Shown in pieces: positions 44,706 through 55,424 of a stretch of DNA of 64,000 nt. Each line of letters opens with the position of its first letter. The first letter of the stretch is position 1. Position numbers and translations under genes: made by a program. Source of the stretch: Gordonia malaquae NBRC 108250 (GTDB lineage Bacteria > Actinomycetota > Actinomycetes > Mycobacteriales > Mycobacteriaceae). The stretch is from assembly GCF_000344135.1 (NCBI RefSeq), contig NZ_BAOP01000005.1, positions 143,624 through 207,623 of the forward strand, written 5' to 3'. The notes under the pieces were generated by a model that worked only from the letters and a program-made list of their open reading frames with translations, ran no database searches and was not told where the DNA came from.

Positions 44706-45940
44706 CCAAGCGGAAAGCGTCGAGCCGGCGTCGTGGAGTCGGGTCGATCACGAGCTACACGACGAAGGCTGGCACCCGCTGGCGCTACCAACTGTGGGTG
44801 CCTGTCGACTGGGCCGATCCAGGCAGCGGACTGCGACAGTCGGGCAAGGCTGGATTCGCAACGGCTGCGGAGGCTGACGAAGCGCTCGACGACGCGAAGG
44901 CGAAGGTCAAGGCGCGGCAGTCGTTCGCGAAGAACGTGCCGACGGTCGGCGATTATGCCGACGCGTGGATTGCCGCGCGACGATTGGAGCGGTCGACGAT
45001 CGCGGCCTACGAGCGGATCGTGAAGAACCGCCTACGGCCGTACCGGATCGGATCGACAGCGGTCGACAAGGTGACTCCGACGATGATCGCTCGTCACTAC
45101 GCCGAACTGCGGCAGTCGGGCCGACGCGACGTCAAGGGACAGGGCAAAGCGCTGTCGGAGAATAGCGTCAGCAAAGTTCACGCGCTTCTCGCATCGGTCC
45201 TCGACGCGGCAGTCGAGGACGGGCTGATGCCGGTGAACGTCGCACGCCGCCGCGGGATCGTGAACGCACCCACTGGCCTGACGATCCGCGCGAGCAGGCC
45301 AGAGGTGCACGCGTGGACGGGGCCGCAACTGCGGTCGTTTCTGCAGTGGTCGGTCGACACAGACGACGTCTTGTATCCGCTGTGGGTGCTGGCCGCCGGT
45401 ACGGGCGCGCGTCGGTCGGAACTCCTCGCGCTGCAGTGGCGCGACGTCGACCTAACTGCGGGGCAGGTGACGATCCGCCGCGCACTCGACACTGCTGCGC
45501 CGACGGGGACGACGAAGGCGACGAAGACAGGCAGTGTGCGGACGGTCGACGTCGACATGGACACGATGGGCGTGGTGAAGGCGTGGCGTCGCGAGCTCGG
45601 CGCGGTGACCCTCGACTACACGCGGCCGACGGCGTTCGTGTTTCCGAACGTGACTACGGGTGCAGCGCGGTCGCCGAACGAGGTGTCGCGACGATGGCGA
45701 ACTCGGATCAAGAACGCGCGGACTGCGCTGGGCGAGGATGCGTTGCCGGCTATTCGGCTGCACGACGTGCGGCACACGCACGCATCGATCCTCCTTGCGG
45801 CGGGCGTGCCGGTGCACGCGGTCGCGAAGCAGTTGGGACATGCGACGCCCACCGTGACGCTGAACACGTATGCGCATGTGCTCGAGGGCGCGCAACGGGC
45901 GGCGGCGGAGCGGTTTGCTGAGGCGCTGTCGGGTAGCTGA
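44702..45940 (+). CDS. int: Tyrosine-recombinase integrase
   Basis: 412 residues. N-terminal Arm-binding region, core-binding SAM-like domain (about 80-180), and catalytic domain with Arg in GTGARRSELLALQW, HDVRHTHAS (His-x-x-Arg), LGHA, and nucleophile Tyr in TLNTYAHVLEG. GTG 44702 start. Adjacent to the tRNA-Ser attachment site that it should recognise. Confidence 0.93.
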   Translation: MTKRKASSRRRGVGSITSYTTKAGTRWRYQLWVPVDWADPGSGLRQSGKAGFATAAEADEALDDAKAKVKARQSFAKNVPTVGDYADAWIAARRLERSTIAAYERIVKNRLRPYRIGSTAVDKVTPTMIARHYAELRQSGRRDVKGQGKALSENSVSKVHALLASVLDAAVEDGLMPVNVARRRGIVNAPTGLTIRASRPEVHAWTGPQLRSFLQWSVDTDDVLYPLWVLAAGTGARRSELLALQWRDVDLTAGQVTIRRALDTAAPTGTTKATKTGSVRTVDVDMDTMGVVKAWRRELGAVTLDYTRPTAFVFPNVTTGAARSPNEVSRRWRTRIKNARTALGEDALPAIRLHDVRHTHASILLAAGVPVHAVAKQLGHATPTVTLNTYAHVLEGAQRAAAERFAEALSGS

Positions 45941-45994
45941 TCGGCCCGATTTCCGGCACCTTGTTGCATAGGTCGTTGCATGACACGGGAAACG

Positions 45995-46036
45995 AGACCG
46001 CCCGAGACCTTGCTTAGTGCAGGTCACGGGCGGTCT
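45995..46036. terminator. Terminator of tRNA-Ser carried by the element
   Basis: AGACCGCCCG and CGGGCGGTCT close a hairpin just downstream of the tRNA 3' end (minus strand). Confidence 0.65.
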
Positions 46037-46041
46037 GTTCC

Positions 46042-46130
46042 TGGCGGAGGATAGGGGATTCGAACCCCTGAGGGCTATTAACCCAACCCGCGTTCCAGGC
46101 GAGCGCCATAGGCCACTAGGCGAATCCTCC
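46042..46130 (-). tRNA. tRNA-Ser(GGA)
   Basis: 89 nt including encoded CCA. Acceptor GGAGGAT/ATCCTCC perfect, anticodon arm CTCGC-CTGGAAC-GCGGG giving anticodon GGA, long variable arm as in serine tRNAs, T-arm GGGGTTCGAATCCCC. Target of the integrated element; attR is its 3' end (46042-46065). Confidence 0.95.
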
Positions 46131-46146
46131 AGCACCAAGATGCTAG

Positions 46147-47619
<1,473 letters not shown>

Positions 47620-47662
47620 GCCGTCCGGCACCGCTGTCGGAGGCCGCCGGTAGGCTTCACGT

Positions 47663-49906
47663 GTGGCCCTCTATCGCACGTATCGCCCGGCGACGTTCGC
47701 TGAAGTCGTAGGCCAGGAACACGTCACCGCCCCGCTCAGCAGAGCGCTCGATGCGGGCCGAATCAACCACGCGTACCTGTTCTCGGGGCCGCGCGGCTGC
47801 GGCAAGACGTCGTCCGCGCGCATCCTCGCGCGCTCCCTGAACTGCGTTGAGGGGCCGACGTCCACACCGTGCGGCGTCTGCCACTCGTGCGAGTCGCTCG
47901 GCCCCGGCGGTGCGGGGAACCTCGACGTCGTTGAACTCGACGCCGCCAGCCACGGCGGTGTCGACGACACCCGTGACCTCCGCGACCGCGCGTTCTACGC
48001 ACCTGCTGAATCGCGATACCGCGTCTTCATCATCGACGAGGCGCACATGGTCTCGTCGGCGGGCTTCAACGCGCTCCTGAAGATCGTCGAGGAGCCGCCG
48101 GAGCACCTGATCTTCATCTTCGCGACCACCGAGCCCGAAAAGGTGCTCACCACCATCAAGTCGCGCACCCATCACTACCCGTTCCGTCTGCTGGCGCCGC
48201 CGGTGATGCGTGGACTCCTCGAAGGCATCTGCGCCAAGGAGAACGTGCTCGTGGCACCCGAGGTGTACCCGCTGGTGATCCGCGCGGGAGGCGGATCGCC
48301 GCGAGACTCGCTCAGCATCCTCGATCAGCTCCTCGCCGGCGCGGACGTCGACGGCGTCACCTACGACCGTGCCCTCTCCCTGCTGGGCGTCACGGACTCC
48401 GCGCTTATCGACGCCGCAGTCGACGCGCTCGCCGCAGGCGACGGATCGGCGTTGTTCGAGGTCGTCGAACGTGTCGTCGACGCAGGACATGATCCGCGCC
48501 GGTTCGCGATCGACCTCCTCGACCGTTTCCGCGACCTGATCCTCTTGCAGGCAGTGCCGGACGCCGCAGAACGGGGCCTCGTCGAGGCCCCCGACGATCA
48601 GCTCACCCGCATGCGCGCTGTAGTCGATCACCTCGGTGCGGCCACCTTGACTCGGTATGCGGAGGTGGCGCACGCGTCGTTGGGCGAGATGCGGGGCACC
48701 ACGTCTCCGCGCCTGCTCCTCGAAGTGATGTGCTCCCGGATGCTGCTGCCCGGTGCGTCCTCCGACGCTGCGGCGCTCCTGCAACGCATTGAGACCCTGG
48801 AACGACGTCCGGCCGGAGTGGCACCCGGACCTGCAGGTTCAGCTCCCGCCGTTGAACGTCCCTCGGCTCCCGCCGCTCCGCGGCCCGACGAGCCGCCGTC
48901 GCGTTTCGTCCGTCCGTCTCAGCGCAAGGCGGTCGAGGAGACTCCGGCGCCGGAGCCTGCGACCCCCGCCGCGCCACCTGTTGCAGAGACGGCGCCGGTG
49001 CGAACCGATCCGGCTCCGGCTCCGCAGCCCGAACAGAAGCCGACTCGGGTCGAGCCCTCGGCTTCCGAGCCCGTCCGTACGGACCCGCAGCGCGAAGAGG
49101 CCCCGCGGCAGGAGCCTGAGCGTCGAGAATCTCCCCGACCGGAGCCTCCTCGGCAGGAACCGACGCGCCCCGAACCCCAGCGCCCCGAACCCCAGCGCGC
49201 CGAACCCCAGCGTTCGGAATCGCAGGGCGAGCAACGTCGACCGGATCCCGTCGACGACATCCCGCTCCCGCCGGAGCCTGCGATGGACGCGCCGCCGGAG
49301 CCGTACGACGCCCCGCGTCGTCGTGCGCCCGAGCCGACGCCGGAACCGGAGCCTCAGCCTGTGGCGAGTGGACTGACGGTGAACGAGGTGTCGGCGCGGT
49401 GGCCCGACATCCGAGCTGCCGTCCGAACACAGAGCACTGTCCTTGAAGCGATGCTGTCGGCGGCTTTTGTGCACGCGGTCGCGGGAACCGAGATCGTCCT
49501 CGGACACCCGCACAGTGCACTCGTGGGGCGTCTCGCAGACGAACGCGGACTGCGGGCACTGACGACTGCGATCGGAGAGGTATTCGGGCCGGGCAACAGC
49601 GTGAGCGTCGTTCAGGCGACGCCGGACTCCGCGCCCGCCGCGGTCAAGACAGTCGCCCCGCAGGAACCGCAGAAGCGTCAGACGTTCACTCGGCCCAGCC
49701 GTCCGCAGGAGGAGCAGGCGCCCGAGCCCGAACCCGAACCGGAGCCGGAACCCGAGCCGCTCACAGCGGACGAAGACCTCACCGACGACGAGCGTGACGA
49801 GATGGTCGCCGAGGCTCACAACGCGAGCCCGGACGCCCGACTCGACCCCGATCAGGTCGCGCTCGAACTGCTCAAGTCAGAGCTCGGAGCGCGACCCGTC
49901 GAGTAG
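47663..49906 (+). CDS. dnaX: DNA polymerase III subunit gamma/tau
   Basis: 747 residues. Clamp-loader ATPase: Walker A GPRGCGKTSS (about residue 44), zinc knuckle CVEGP...CGVCHSC, Walker B FIIDEAHMVS, sensor region FATTEPEKVL. Domain III ends near residue 370; a long Pro/Glu/Arg-rich linker follows with repeats of the form PEPQR/AEPQR (about 490-525), then a tau-like domain (570-660) and an acidic tail with EPEPEPEPE. GTG 47663 start. No programmed frameshift signal was looked for beyond inspection. Confidence 0.93.
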   Translation: MALYRTYRPATFAEVVGQEHVTAPLSRALDAGRINHAYLFSGPRGCGKTSSARILARSLNCVEGPTSTPCGVCHSCESLGPGGAGNLDVVELDAASHGGVDDTRDLRDRAFYAPAESRYRVFIIDEAHMVSSAGFNALLKIVEEPPEHLIFIFATTEPEKVLTTIKSRTHHYPFRLLAPPVMRGLLEGICAKENVLVAPEVYPLVIRAGGGSPRDSLSILDQLLAGADVDGVTYDRALSLLGVTDSALIDAAVDALAAGDGSALFEVVERVVDAGHDPRRFAIDLLDRFRDLILLQAVPDAAERGLVEAPDDQLTRMRAVVDHLGAATLTRYAEVAHASLGEMRGTTSPRLLLEVMCSRMLLPGASSDAAALLQRIETLERRPAGVAPGPAGSAPAVERPSAPAAPRPDEPPSRFVRPSQRKAVEETPAPEPATPAAPPVAETAPVRTDPAPAPQPEQKPTRVEPSASEPVRTDPQREEAPRQEPERRESPRPEPPRQEPTRPEPQRPEPQRAEPQRSESQGEQRRPDPVDDIPLPPEPAMDAPPEPYDAPRRRAPEPTPEPEPQPVASGLTVNEVSARWPDIRAAVRTQSTVLEAMLSAAFVHAVAGTEIVLGHPHSALVGRLADERGLRALTTAIGEVFGPGNSVSVVQATPDSAPAAVKTVAPQEPQKRQTFTRPSRPQEEQAPEPEPEPEPEPEPLTADEDLTDDERDEMVAEAHNASPDARLDPDQVALELLKSELGARPVE

Positions 49907-49910
49907 CCCG

Positions 49911-51179
49911 TCAGGCGTCCCACCACGGTCGGAGGGGGAGCGTCTGTGCGCCGTCCTCGTCCAGACGGGTGGCCAGGGCGTGGTGGAGTTGGACGATGTC
50001 GCGTTCGAAACCGATCCGGCACCCGGCCATGTAGAGGCCCCACTGCCGTGCGGTGCCCTCACCGACTTCGGCGACGGCCTCGTCCCAGTTCTTCACGAGG
50101 TTGGCGTTCCAGTCCCGCAACGTCATCGCGTAGTGGATGCGGAAGTTCTCCTCGTGGATCACTTCGAGGTTCGGCACATCCTGCATCTTGGAGATGATCG
50201 TGCCGGCACCGGTGAGTTCGCCGTCGGGGAACACGTACCGCTCGATGAACGGGCCCGCTTTGCTCTTGTGACGGTTGTCCGGCCGGGTGATGCAGTGGTT
50301 GAGGATCATCCCTCCGGGCCGGACCTTGTCGCGCATGAACGTGAAGTACTTCGGGTAGTTCGCGACGCCGATGTGCTCGGTGAGGCCGATCGAGGAGACG
50401 GCGTCGAACCCCGACTCAGGGACGTCCCGGTAGTCGCTGTGCCGTACCTCGGCGAACTCCGACAGACCTTCGGCGACGATCGCGGCCTGCGCCCACTGAG
50501 CCTGTTCCTGCGACAGCGTCACGCCGAGCGTGTGGACGCCACGGCGGGCCGCGTACCGGACCATGCCGCCCCAGCCGCACCCGATGTCGAGCAGGCGGTC
50601 ACCGGGCTGCAGCCGCAGCTTGTCGAAGATCAGGCGGTACTTGTTCTCCTGCGCCTGCTCGAGGGTCGCGTCCTCGGTCGGATACACGGCGCACGTGTAC
50701 GTCATCGACTCACCGAGGACGAGTTCGTAGAACCGGTTGGAGACGTCGTAGTGGTAACTGATCGCCTCGGCGTCTCGCTCCTTGCTGTGGCGGAGTCCTT
50801 CGGCGAACCGTCGCCATTTCGGCAGCGACTCCTGCGGCGGCGGCGCGATCGGTTTGAAATGCTCAACACCGATGTCGCGCGCCATCTGCGCGAGTTCGAG
50901 GGGCCCCGGCTTGGTGAACTTGAGGTCGCCCGCGAGAGCTTGCAGTGTCGCGTACGGGTCGCCGGGATGGCTGCCGACCAAGTCCAGGTCGCCCGAGACG
51001 TAGGCCCGCGCCAGACCGAGATCACCCGGGGCGGTGACCAAGTACGTCGTGCCGCGTGGGTTCTTCAAGTGCAGGCCGTAGTCTGCATCGGCCGGACCGG
51101 CGCTGCTGCCGTCGTACGCGGTCACCCGGATGCCGAGTTCGTGCCCGACGAGCTTTTCGAAGATGTGCGCCAGTTTCAC
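49911..51179 (-). CDS. SAM-dependent cyclopropane/methylene fatty-acid methyltransferase (TmsB/BfaB/UfaA1-like)
   Basis: 422 residues of the CFA synthase family: SAM-binding LLDIGCGWGGMVRYAA (VL(E/D)xGxGxG), SIGLTEHIG, and the YTCAVY segment. With the flavin oxidase next to it, this pair resembles the genes for 10-methyl fatty acid (tuberculostearic acid) synthesis, in which the methyltransferase makes a 10-methylene chain. GTG 51179 overlaps the upstream oxidase stop by 4 bases (GTGA). Position next to dnaX equals Rv3720. Confidence 0.82.
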   Translation of the reverse strand: MKLAHIFEKLVGHELGIRVTAYDGSSAGPADADYGLHLKNPRGTTYLVTAPGDLGLARAYVSGDLDLVGSHPGDPYATLQALAGDLKFTKPGPLELAQMARDIGVEHFKPIAPPPQESLPKWRRFAEGLRHSKERDAEAISYHYDVSNRFYELVLGESMTYTCAVYPTEDATLEQAQENKYRLIFDKLRLQPGDRLLDIGCGWGGMVRYAARRGVHTLGVTLSQEQAQWAQAAIVAEGLSEFAEVRHSDYRDVPESGFDAVSSIGLTEHIGVANYPKYFTFMRDKVRPGGMILNHCITRPDNRHKSKAGPFIERYVFPDGELTGAGTIISKMQDVPNLEVIHEENFRIHYAMTLRDWNANLVKNWDEAVAEVGEGTARQWGLYMAGCRIGFERDIVQLHHALATRLDEDGAQTLPLRPWWDA

Positions 51180-52588
51180 TGCTGCTTCACCGCTTTCTCG
51201 TAGAGGCCGAGGAGTCTGCCGTCCGGGTCGTACCGATTCTTCAATGCCGAATACGCCTCGCCTCCGTAGAGGCGGGAGAACTCATCCTTCGGATAGAACG
51301 ACTCCGAGTACAGCGACTTGTGGCCGCCCAACTCGCTGACCTGTTCTTCGATCAGCCTGTTCGTGTGTCCCGGATGCCCGGGGGTCACTGGGACCGCCGA
51401 CCAGAAGCCGACGTTCACGTAGGTGCGACCGCGCTGCAGGGGATACAGGGGCCACGGCTGCTCGGCGGCTCCGGGCGACGGTTCGGCCAGTTTGAGCGGG
51501 CACAGCCAGATCGGTTCGATCGGCACCTCTCGCAGGAACCAGCGCATGAAGTCGGCGGTCCGATCGATGGGCACCTCGATGTCTTGGACCACCCGCTCGT
51601 TGGCGGGCAGTCCCTTGCGGGCGTTGAGTCTGTCGGCGATGTTCCACCGGTGGTCGTAGCCGATGAGCTTCCAGTAGAAGCTGCTTCGGAGGTACTTCTT
51701 GGGCCAGAATCGGCGGATGCGCGGGTTCTGGGCGCCGAACGCACGCGAGCACCAGAACCAGTCGGTGTCCCAGCGCCACAGGTAGTCGCGGATCGTCAGA
51801 CGGTCCCGTTTCGGGGTGTCGACGTTGTCGTGCTGAATCGATCGGTAGTAGATGTCGCGATCGGTGTAATCGCTGACCGGGCCGGGTTCGTCGGTCTGAC
51901 GGCCGAGCACGAGGTAGCACTCGTCGGCGGAGAAGACGACACCGTCCAGGTAGTCGACCCGTTCGCCGTCGTAGACGTGGTCGTCGGCGACGGCGGTCAT
52001 CGTCGCTTCCATGGTGTCGAGGTCGGTGAACCGGACGTGGCGCAGTTCGACGAACGGTTCGACCTCCTCCAGCGTGATCGCGAGTCGAACCGAGTATCCG
52101 AGTGTGCCGTACGAGTTGGGGAATCCGAAGAACAGATCGCGGTACTCGTTGTCGGGTCGTGCGACGACGAGTTCACCTGTGCCGGTGAGGATCTCGATCT
52201 CCTGAACCGCCTCATGGGGGAGACCTGCGCGGAATGCGCTGGACTCGATGCCCATACCGGTGACAGCGCCTCCGAGGGTGATCGTCTTGAGCTGCGGGAC
52301 GACCGTAGGCGCGAGTCCGTGTGCGAGGGTCGCATCGACGAGGTCTTCGTAGGTGCACATTCCGGCTACCTGTGCGGTCCTCGTGGCCGGGTCGATCGAG
52401 ATCACCGAGTCCAGGCCTGAGACGTCCAACCCGGGAGCGGATACGTCGGCGCGCTTGCGGAACAGGTTCGACGTCTTCTTGGCGAGCCGGACTGTCGAGC
52501 CCGGCGGGATCGCGCGGTAGCTCTCCACGAGACGGTTCACTCCACGATCGAACGCGGCGACGTTGTACTCCGAACGTATGGCGGCCAC
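51176..52588 (-). CDS. FAD-binding oxidoreductase (TmsA/BfaA-like; Rv3719 type)
   Basis: 470 residues of the FAD-linked oxidase (PCMH/D-lactate dehydrogenase-like) family: SNLFRKR start, VISIDPATRTAQVAGMCTYE, TLGGAVTGMGIESS, C-terminal DPDGRLLGLYEK. In 10-methyl fatty acid synthesis the flavin protein reduces the 10-methylene group. Overlaps the methyltransferase gene by 4 bases, giving a two-gene operon. Confidence 0.82.
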   Translation of the reverse strand: MAAIRSEYNVAAFDRGVNRLVESYRAIPPGSTVRLAKKTSNLFRKRADVSAPGLDVSGLDSVISIDPATRTAQVAGMCTYEDLVDATLAHGLAPTVVPQLKTITLGGAVTGMGIESSAFRAGLPHEAVQEIEILTGTGELVVARPDNEYRDLFFGFPNSYGTLGYSVRLAITLEEVEPFVELRHVRFTDLDTMEATMTAVADDHVYDGERVDYLDGVVFSADECYLVLGRQTDEPGPVSDYTDRDIYYRSIQHDNVDTPKRDRLTIRDYLWRWDTDWFWCSRAFGAQNPRIRRFWPKKYLRSSFYWKLIGYDHRWNIADRLNARKGLPANERVVQDIEVPIDRTADFMRWFLREVPIEPIWLCPLKLAEPSPGAAEQPWPLYPLQRGRTYVNVGFWSAVPVTPGHPGHTNRLIEEQVSELGGHKSLYSESFYPKDEFSRLYGGEAYSALKNRYDPDGRLLGLYEKAVKQQ

Positions 52589-52712
52589 CTAGCCACCGTA
52601 GCGCTGGTCACGATTCCGGCAACAGCGGATATCGCCAGTACCGTGGTGGGGTACAGGTTCACGCGACACTGAAGCCGCGAGAACAGCGTTTTTCATGAAG
52701 GAGTCACCTCAA

Positions 52713-53150
52713 GTGGGTCAGGTCACCGCCACCGCAACAGTTCAGATCGCCGCACCCGTGGACGCCGTGTCCGCGGCACTCGCCGACTACGCATCGGTTC
52801 GCGCCGAGCTCCTCCCATCCAACTACCGCGACTACACCGTCGTCGAGGGCGGCGTCGGTGCAGGCACCGTTGTGCACTGGATCCTGCAGGCCACCGAGAA
52901 GCGTTCGCGCGACGTCCTCGCCGACGTGACCGTCACGGGCGACACCATCACCGAGACCGACCGCAATTCGACGATGGTGACCACCTACCGCGTCACTGCG
53001 GCGGGTGCGGGCTCGCAGGTCGAGACCACCACGTCGTGGAAGGGCGCCGGAGGGATCGGCGGCTTCTTCGAGCGCACGTTCGCGCCCAAGGGTCTGAACC
53101 GCATCCAGAACGAGCTGCTGGGCAATCTGAAGGCTCGCCTCGAGAAGTGA
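52713..53150 (+). CDS. SRPBCC family protein (Rv3718c-like)
   Basis: 145 residues of the START/Bet v1-like helix-grip fold (TATVQIAAPVDAVSAALADY opening, ETTTSWKGAGGIGGFFERTF). GTG 52713 was chosen because GAAGGAG lies 9 bp upstream; the ATG at 52695 falls before that site. Possible lipid or small-ligand binding; function unknown. GTGA overlap with the next gene. Confidence 0.75.
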   Translation: MGQVTATATVQIAAPVDAVSAALADYASVRAELLPSNYRDYTVVEGGVGAGTVVHWILQATEKRSRDVLADVTVTGDTITETDRNSTMVTTYRVTAAGAGSQVETTTSWKGAGGIGGFFERTFAPKGLNRIQNELLGNLKARLEK

Positions 53151-54097
53151 GTCGCAGGGGACGTCGCCGGACAAAACCGCTGGCCGCCCGGGACGGTGTC
53201 GACGCCACCCGGGTGGTTCTGCGTACCGACGACGTCCCTCGCAGCGTCGCCGAGACGTTGCTGCTGACGCCCTCGTTGAGTGATTGGACCCGCGACGACC
53301 TGGACAGACGCGCCGCCGCGGGGGAGATCGTCGATGTCGACGGGGCGCCTGTGGATCTGACGCAGATCGTCAGCAGGCCGGTTCCCGTCTACCTCTACCG
53401 CGATCTGCCGGATGAGCACGAGGTCCCGTTCGACATGCCGATCCTGCACGTCGACGATCGGCTGATCGTCGTCGACAAGCCGCACTACCTCGCGACGATG
53501 CCCCGCGGCTCGCATGTCACACAGACCGCGCTCGTCCGGCTTCGTCGCGAGTTCGGCGACGATGTCGCGCCCGTTCACCGGCTCGACCGGTTGACTGCAG
53601 GTGTTCTGCTCTTCACCCGCAGGCCGGACGCGCGGTCCGCTTACCAGGATCTCTTCGCGTCCAGGCAGGTGACGAAGGAGTACCGGGCGCTCGCGAACGC
53701 CGATGCTGCGCTCGTCGACGGCGTCCACATCGAGAACCGCATCGAGAAGAACACCGGTGACCTTCGTGCTCGTGTCGTGCCGGGCGAGATCAACGCGGTC
53801 AGCGACATCAATCTGGTCGAGACTCGAGAGTCGGGGTTCGGTCTCTACCGCCTTCGACCGTCGACCGGACGGACTCATCAACTCCGACTCCACATGGCCG
53901 GACTCGGGGTGCCCATCGTCGACGACCCGCTCTACCCGGTCGTCGATCGGGAGCGGGTCGACGCCGCAGTCGACGACTTCACCAGGCCGCTTCGGCTCCT
54001 TGCATACTCCGTGACATTCGACGACCCTTTCACCGGGGCGTCGAGGCACTTCGCGAGTGGCCTGTCACTGGAATCGCACGTCGGTAGCATCGGCTGA
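53147..54097 (+). CDS. RluA family pseudouridine synthase
   Basis: 316 residues. Catalytic Asp in HRLDRLTAGVLLFTRRP (RluA motif HRLDxxTSG), preceded by VVDKPHYLATMPRGSH, and followed by LRPSTGRTHQLRLHM. The N-terminal S4-like part is short. Overlaps SRPBCC gene by 4 bases and the next gene by one. Target rRNA/tRNA position unknown. Confidence 0.87.
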   Translation: MSRRGRRRTKPLAARDGVDATRVVLRTDDVPRSVAETLLLTPSLSDWTRDDLDRRAAAGEIVDVDGAPVDLTQIVSRPVPVYLYRDLPDEHEVPFDMPILHVDDRLIVVDKPHYLATMPRGSHVTQTALVRLRREFGDDVAPVHRLDRLTAGVLLFTRRPDARSAYQDLFASRQVTKEYRALANADAALVDGVHIENRIEKNTGDLRARVVPGEINAVSDINLVETRESGFGLYRLRPSTGRTHQLRLHMAGLGVPIVDDPLYPVVDRERVDAAVDDFTRPLRLLAYSVTFDDPFTGASRHFASGLSLESHVGSIG

Positions 54098-54426
54098 TGG
54101 CGATCATCGGGAGTTACGAGCGACATCCGGACCTCGGATGTGAGGCCGTCGTGTTCCTCGACGAGGAGTCGGATGCGTGCGTGCAACTTCAACGTGATCT
54201 GCCGGGCCGGCCGAGGTCTGCGGAGTACTGCCTGACCACGGGCGCGAGTGCGCCCGTCTACGACGCGGTCGCCCAGTGGCGCCGCGTCGGGGACCGGTTC
54301 GAGTTCGCTCTGATCCCCAGGGCGGCACGGCTGTTCGGCGACGAGGTGATCTCGTTCGACGTCGTCACCGACGGTGACGTGAGCGTCGACCAACTCGCCG
54401 AGCATGTGGAGCGACTGCTCCGCTGA
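54097..54426 (+). CDS. Hypothetical protein
   Basis: 109 residues without a recognised family. Opening AIIGSYERHPDLGCEAVVFL and a mid-region rich in hydrophobic beta strands suggest a small globular fold. TGATG overlap with the RluA-like gene indicates co-translation. Confidence 0.6.
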   Translation: MAIIGSYERHPDLGCEAVVFLDEESDACVQLQRDLPGRPRSAEYCLTTGASAPVYDAVAQWRRVGDRFEFALIPRAARLFGDEVISFDVVTDGDVSVDQLAEHVERLLR

Positions 54427-54449
54427 CCGCAGCGACTATCCTGGACTCC

Positions 54450-54803
54450 GTGACTGACGCATTCGATCCCAGCGCCCTCTTCGGTGGCGGCGGCGGAGAC
54501 AACCCGGTGGCCGGACTTCTCGCGCAGGCGCAGGAGATGCAGGCCAAGCTCGTGGCGGCGCAGGACGAGATCGCGAACACCACCGTGACAGGCCAGGCGG
54601 GAAACGGCCTCGTCACGGTGACCGGAACCGGCACGGGTGAGGTGACCGGGGTCGAGATCAAGCGCGACGTCGTCGACCCGGACGACATCGAGACCCTGCA
54701 GGACCTGCTCGTCGGCGCACTCGCCGACCTGGCGCACAATCGTGACGCCGTCACCGCAGAGAAGATGGGCCCGCTGGCGGGCGGCCTGCCCGGACTGGGC
54801 TGA
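54450..54803 (+). CDS. Nucleoid-associated protein, YbaB/EbfC family
   Basis: 117 residues, LLAQAQEMQAKLVAAQDEIA helix and VTVTGTGTGEVTGVEIK beta region typical of YbaB; Gly-rich N terminus. GTG start. Ten bp before recR, the usual bacterial pairing. Confidence 0.9.
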   Translation: MTDAFDPSALFGGGGGDNPVAGLLAQAQEMQAKLVAAQDEIANTTVTGQAGNGLVTVTGTGTGEVTGVEIKRDVVDPDDIETLQDLLVGALADLAHNRDAVTAEKMGPLAGGLPGLG

Positions 54804-54812
54804 GCAGACCTC

Positions 54813-55424
54813 ATGTACGAAGGACCCATTCAGGATCTGATCGACCAGTTGGCGAAACTGCCCGGACTGGGTCCGAAGGGCGCGCAGCGCATCGCATTTC
54901 ATCTGTTGGCGGGTGAGAACGCCGAGATCGATCGGCTCACCGCCGCCCTCGGCAAAGTCCGCGACGACGTGACCTTCTGCGCTGAATGCGGCAACATCGC
55001 CGCCGACCGCCTCTGCCGGATCTGCGCGGACGCGCGACGCGACGCGACCAAGATCTGCGTCGTCGAGGAGCCGAAGGACATCTACGCGATCGAGCGGACC
55101 CGAGAGTTCGACGGTCGCTATCACGTGCTGGGCGGGGCGCTCGATCCGTTGTCGGGCGTCGGCCCGGATCAGCTCCGCATTCGTGAACTGCTCAAACGGC
55201 TCGCGGAGCAGTCGGACGGCTCGGTCGTCAGCGAGATCATCGTCGCCACCGACCCGAACACCGAAGGCGAGGCGACGGCGACGTATCTGCTGCGCATGCT
55301 GAAGGACTTTCCCGGACTGTCGGTGACGCGTCTCGCGTCCGGCCTGCCGATGGGCGGCGACCTTGAGTTCGCCGACGAACTGACGCTCGGCCGCGCGTTG
55401 TCCGGACGTCGCGTGCTGGTCTGA
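54813..55424 (+). CDS. recR: Recombination mediator RecR
   Basis: 203 residues: HhH region ([18 protein letters not shown]), C4 zinc finger [16 protein letters not shown], Toprim domain with [12 protein letters not shown] and [15 protein letters not shown]. Works with RecF/RecO in loading RecA. Confidence 0.95.
   Translation: MYEGPIQDLIDQLAKLPGLGPKGAQRIAFHLLAGENAEIDRLTAALGKVRDDVTFCAECGNIAADRLCRICADARRDATKICVVEEPKDIYAIERTREFDGRYHVLGGALDPLSGVGPDQLRIRELLKRLAEQSDGSVVSEIIVATDPNTEGEATATYLLRMLKDFPGLSVTRLASGLPMGGDLEFADELTLGRALSGRRVLV

Larger units (their letters stand above)
41413..46065. mobile_element. 4.6-kb integrated element at tRNA-Ser(GGA)
   Basis: Bounded by 24-bp direct repeats of the tRNA-Ser 3' end. 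The integrase gene lies at the tRNA end, as usual for tRNA-targeted elements. The functional tRNA is rebuilt at the right end with an element-borne terminator (45995-46036), while the presumed native terminator is stranded at the left end. Cargo: GlxA-type regulator, ABM monooxygenase, IS remnants, HTH protein. No replication or conjugation gene is visible, so it is a small or reduced element. Confidence 0.82.

Noticed and set aside
48950..49240. Separate repeat-rich gene inside dnaX
   Set aside because: The Pro/Glu/Arg repeats are in frame with dnaX and form its usual low-complexity linker.
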